Source: Saccoglossus kowalevskii (Eukaryota; Hemichordata; Enteropneusta; Harrimaniidae). From it: a stretch of 30,952 nt of DNA. Within the stretch, counting starts at the first letter, position 1. Every line of letters begins with the position of its first letter. The stretch lies in the NCBI RefSeq assembly GCF_000003605.2, contig NW_003134838.1:217728-248679 (forward strand), in the 5' to 3' direction. The notes under the pieces are model-generated. The model searched no databases. It saw nothing but the letters and a program-made list of their open reading frames with translations, and was not told the origin of the DNA. The position numbers were made by a program, and so were the translations under genes. Positions 30,349-30,952 of this stretch are shown here, piece by piece.

Positions 30349-30952
30349 CTACTTTCAAGCATGAATATAGAAGGAAATCAATGATTTTTTTTCAGTATCG
30401 TTCCAGTCCTTGCAAGAAATTTATATAATCACAGTTCAAAAATTATTTATGATCATTCAAAATATAGTGGCCATGACTGTCGGTTCAACCCAGTACTGAC
30501 CTTCACCGCTATTGCGACACCACGAGCAGAGAAAAGGAAAGCTGAATCCCCGCGTCTACACTTAATCCATGTACAAGGCAGACACCCGACAGCAACAGCA
30601 AAGTTTGTCAGTTTTATTCAAGATATAAATTTTCTATTTTATGCATTGGAGCTGACTGAAAGCACTTCCAATGTGATCTAATTTGTAAACAATCTCTTTG
30701 CACACAACCCCCAGTGTCTTCTCCTCGAGCAGACAGTAATGTTTCACATTTGTTTTTGCATGGTTTCCATCTTACTCAAATAAAGCGAAGCAGTTGATTC
30801 CTATTTTACTTAGTGTTTGTTCTTGTTTGATATTTTTAAACAAAAATGCACTCATTAAACAAATAGTAAAAATGCATTTTTTTGTTTTTGCCGAACGGGG
30901 ACATGGAAGCCAAAATGGAGGTAGTTTTGTGTAGGGTCGATCGCGATCTTTA

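Larger units (their letters stand above)
28639..30952 (+). other. Start of ADAM intron 7 (runs off the window)
   Basis: After the exon 7 donor no disintegrin exon (CGNG-x-EEGEECDCG type) was found in three forward frames. Contains a dispersed repeat at 29270-29640, a TTTATT string at 29868-29873 (poly(A) signal on the minus strand) and a weak minus-strand exon candidate at 30139-30348. Confidence 0.55.

Noticed and set aside
28639-30952. Disintegrin-domain exon of the ADAM10-like gene
   Set aside because: Searched three forward frames for the Cys-rich CGNG...ECDCG pattern after candidate acceptors (29259, 29940, 30395); none fits, so it lies beyond the window.

Overview
This is animal nuclear DNA: AT-rich and gene-sparse, with GT-AG introns, short terminal-inverted-repeat (TIR) transposons, and CpG-richer patches near candidate promoters. 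The species cannot be identified from the sequence. The proteins, intron style and repeats suit a marine invertebrate, perhaps a deuterostome, but that is a weak inference. Two protein-coding genes can be rebuilt from spliced exons, both on the + strand.

Layout. 1-4640 has no recognisable gene. It holds a MITE copy at the left edge, a 428-bp hAT-like element with a 17-G tract and an 8-bp target duplication, and an inverted-repeat element. 4641-4824 is the likely promoter and 5' UTR of gene 1, with AGGTCA half-sites and a YY1-like motif. 4825-12340 is a complete three-exon p24 cargo-receptor gene (TMED3/TMED7 type, 211 aa). Its introns carry a MITE beside the exon 2 donor, a dispersed repeat, a 14-copy 31/32-bp minisatellite and a second copy of the left-edge MITE. 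12341-20214 is non-coding: candidate poly(A) signals, a CpG block with a TCTCGCGAGA motif and small inverted-repeat elements. 20215-20310 repeats 12603-12698 at 94 of 96 bases. 20460-28638 holds the first seven coding exons of an ADAM10-like transmembrane metalloproteinase: signal peptide, prodomain with cysteine switch, RRKR furin site and the catalytic domain to just past the Met-turn. The disintegrin, cysteine-rich, transmembrane and cytoplasmic parts are not in the window, so the gene should continue to the right. 28639-30952 is intron-like, with a dispersed repeat and one weak minus-strand exon candidate.

Both proteins belong to the secretory pathway. p24 proteins sort cargo between ER and Golgi; ADAM10-type sheddases mature in the Golgi and act at the cell surface. 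Nothing suggests that the genes are co-regulated; adjacency is probably incidental. I found no undescribed multi-gene system. The most notable structures are a TIR transposon nested inside an older repeat within the intron that splits the ADAM zinc-binding motif, the expanded ADAM prodomain linker, and the minisatellite.
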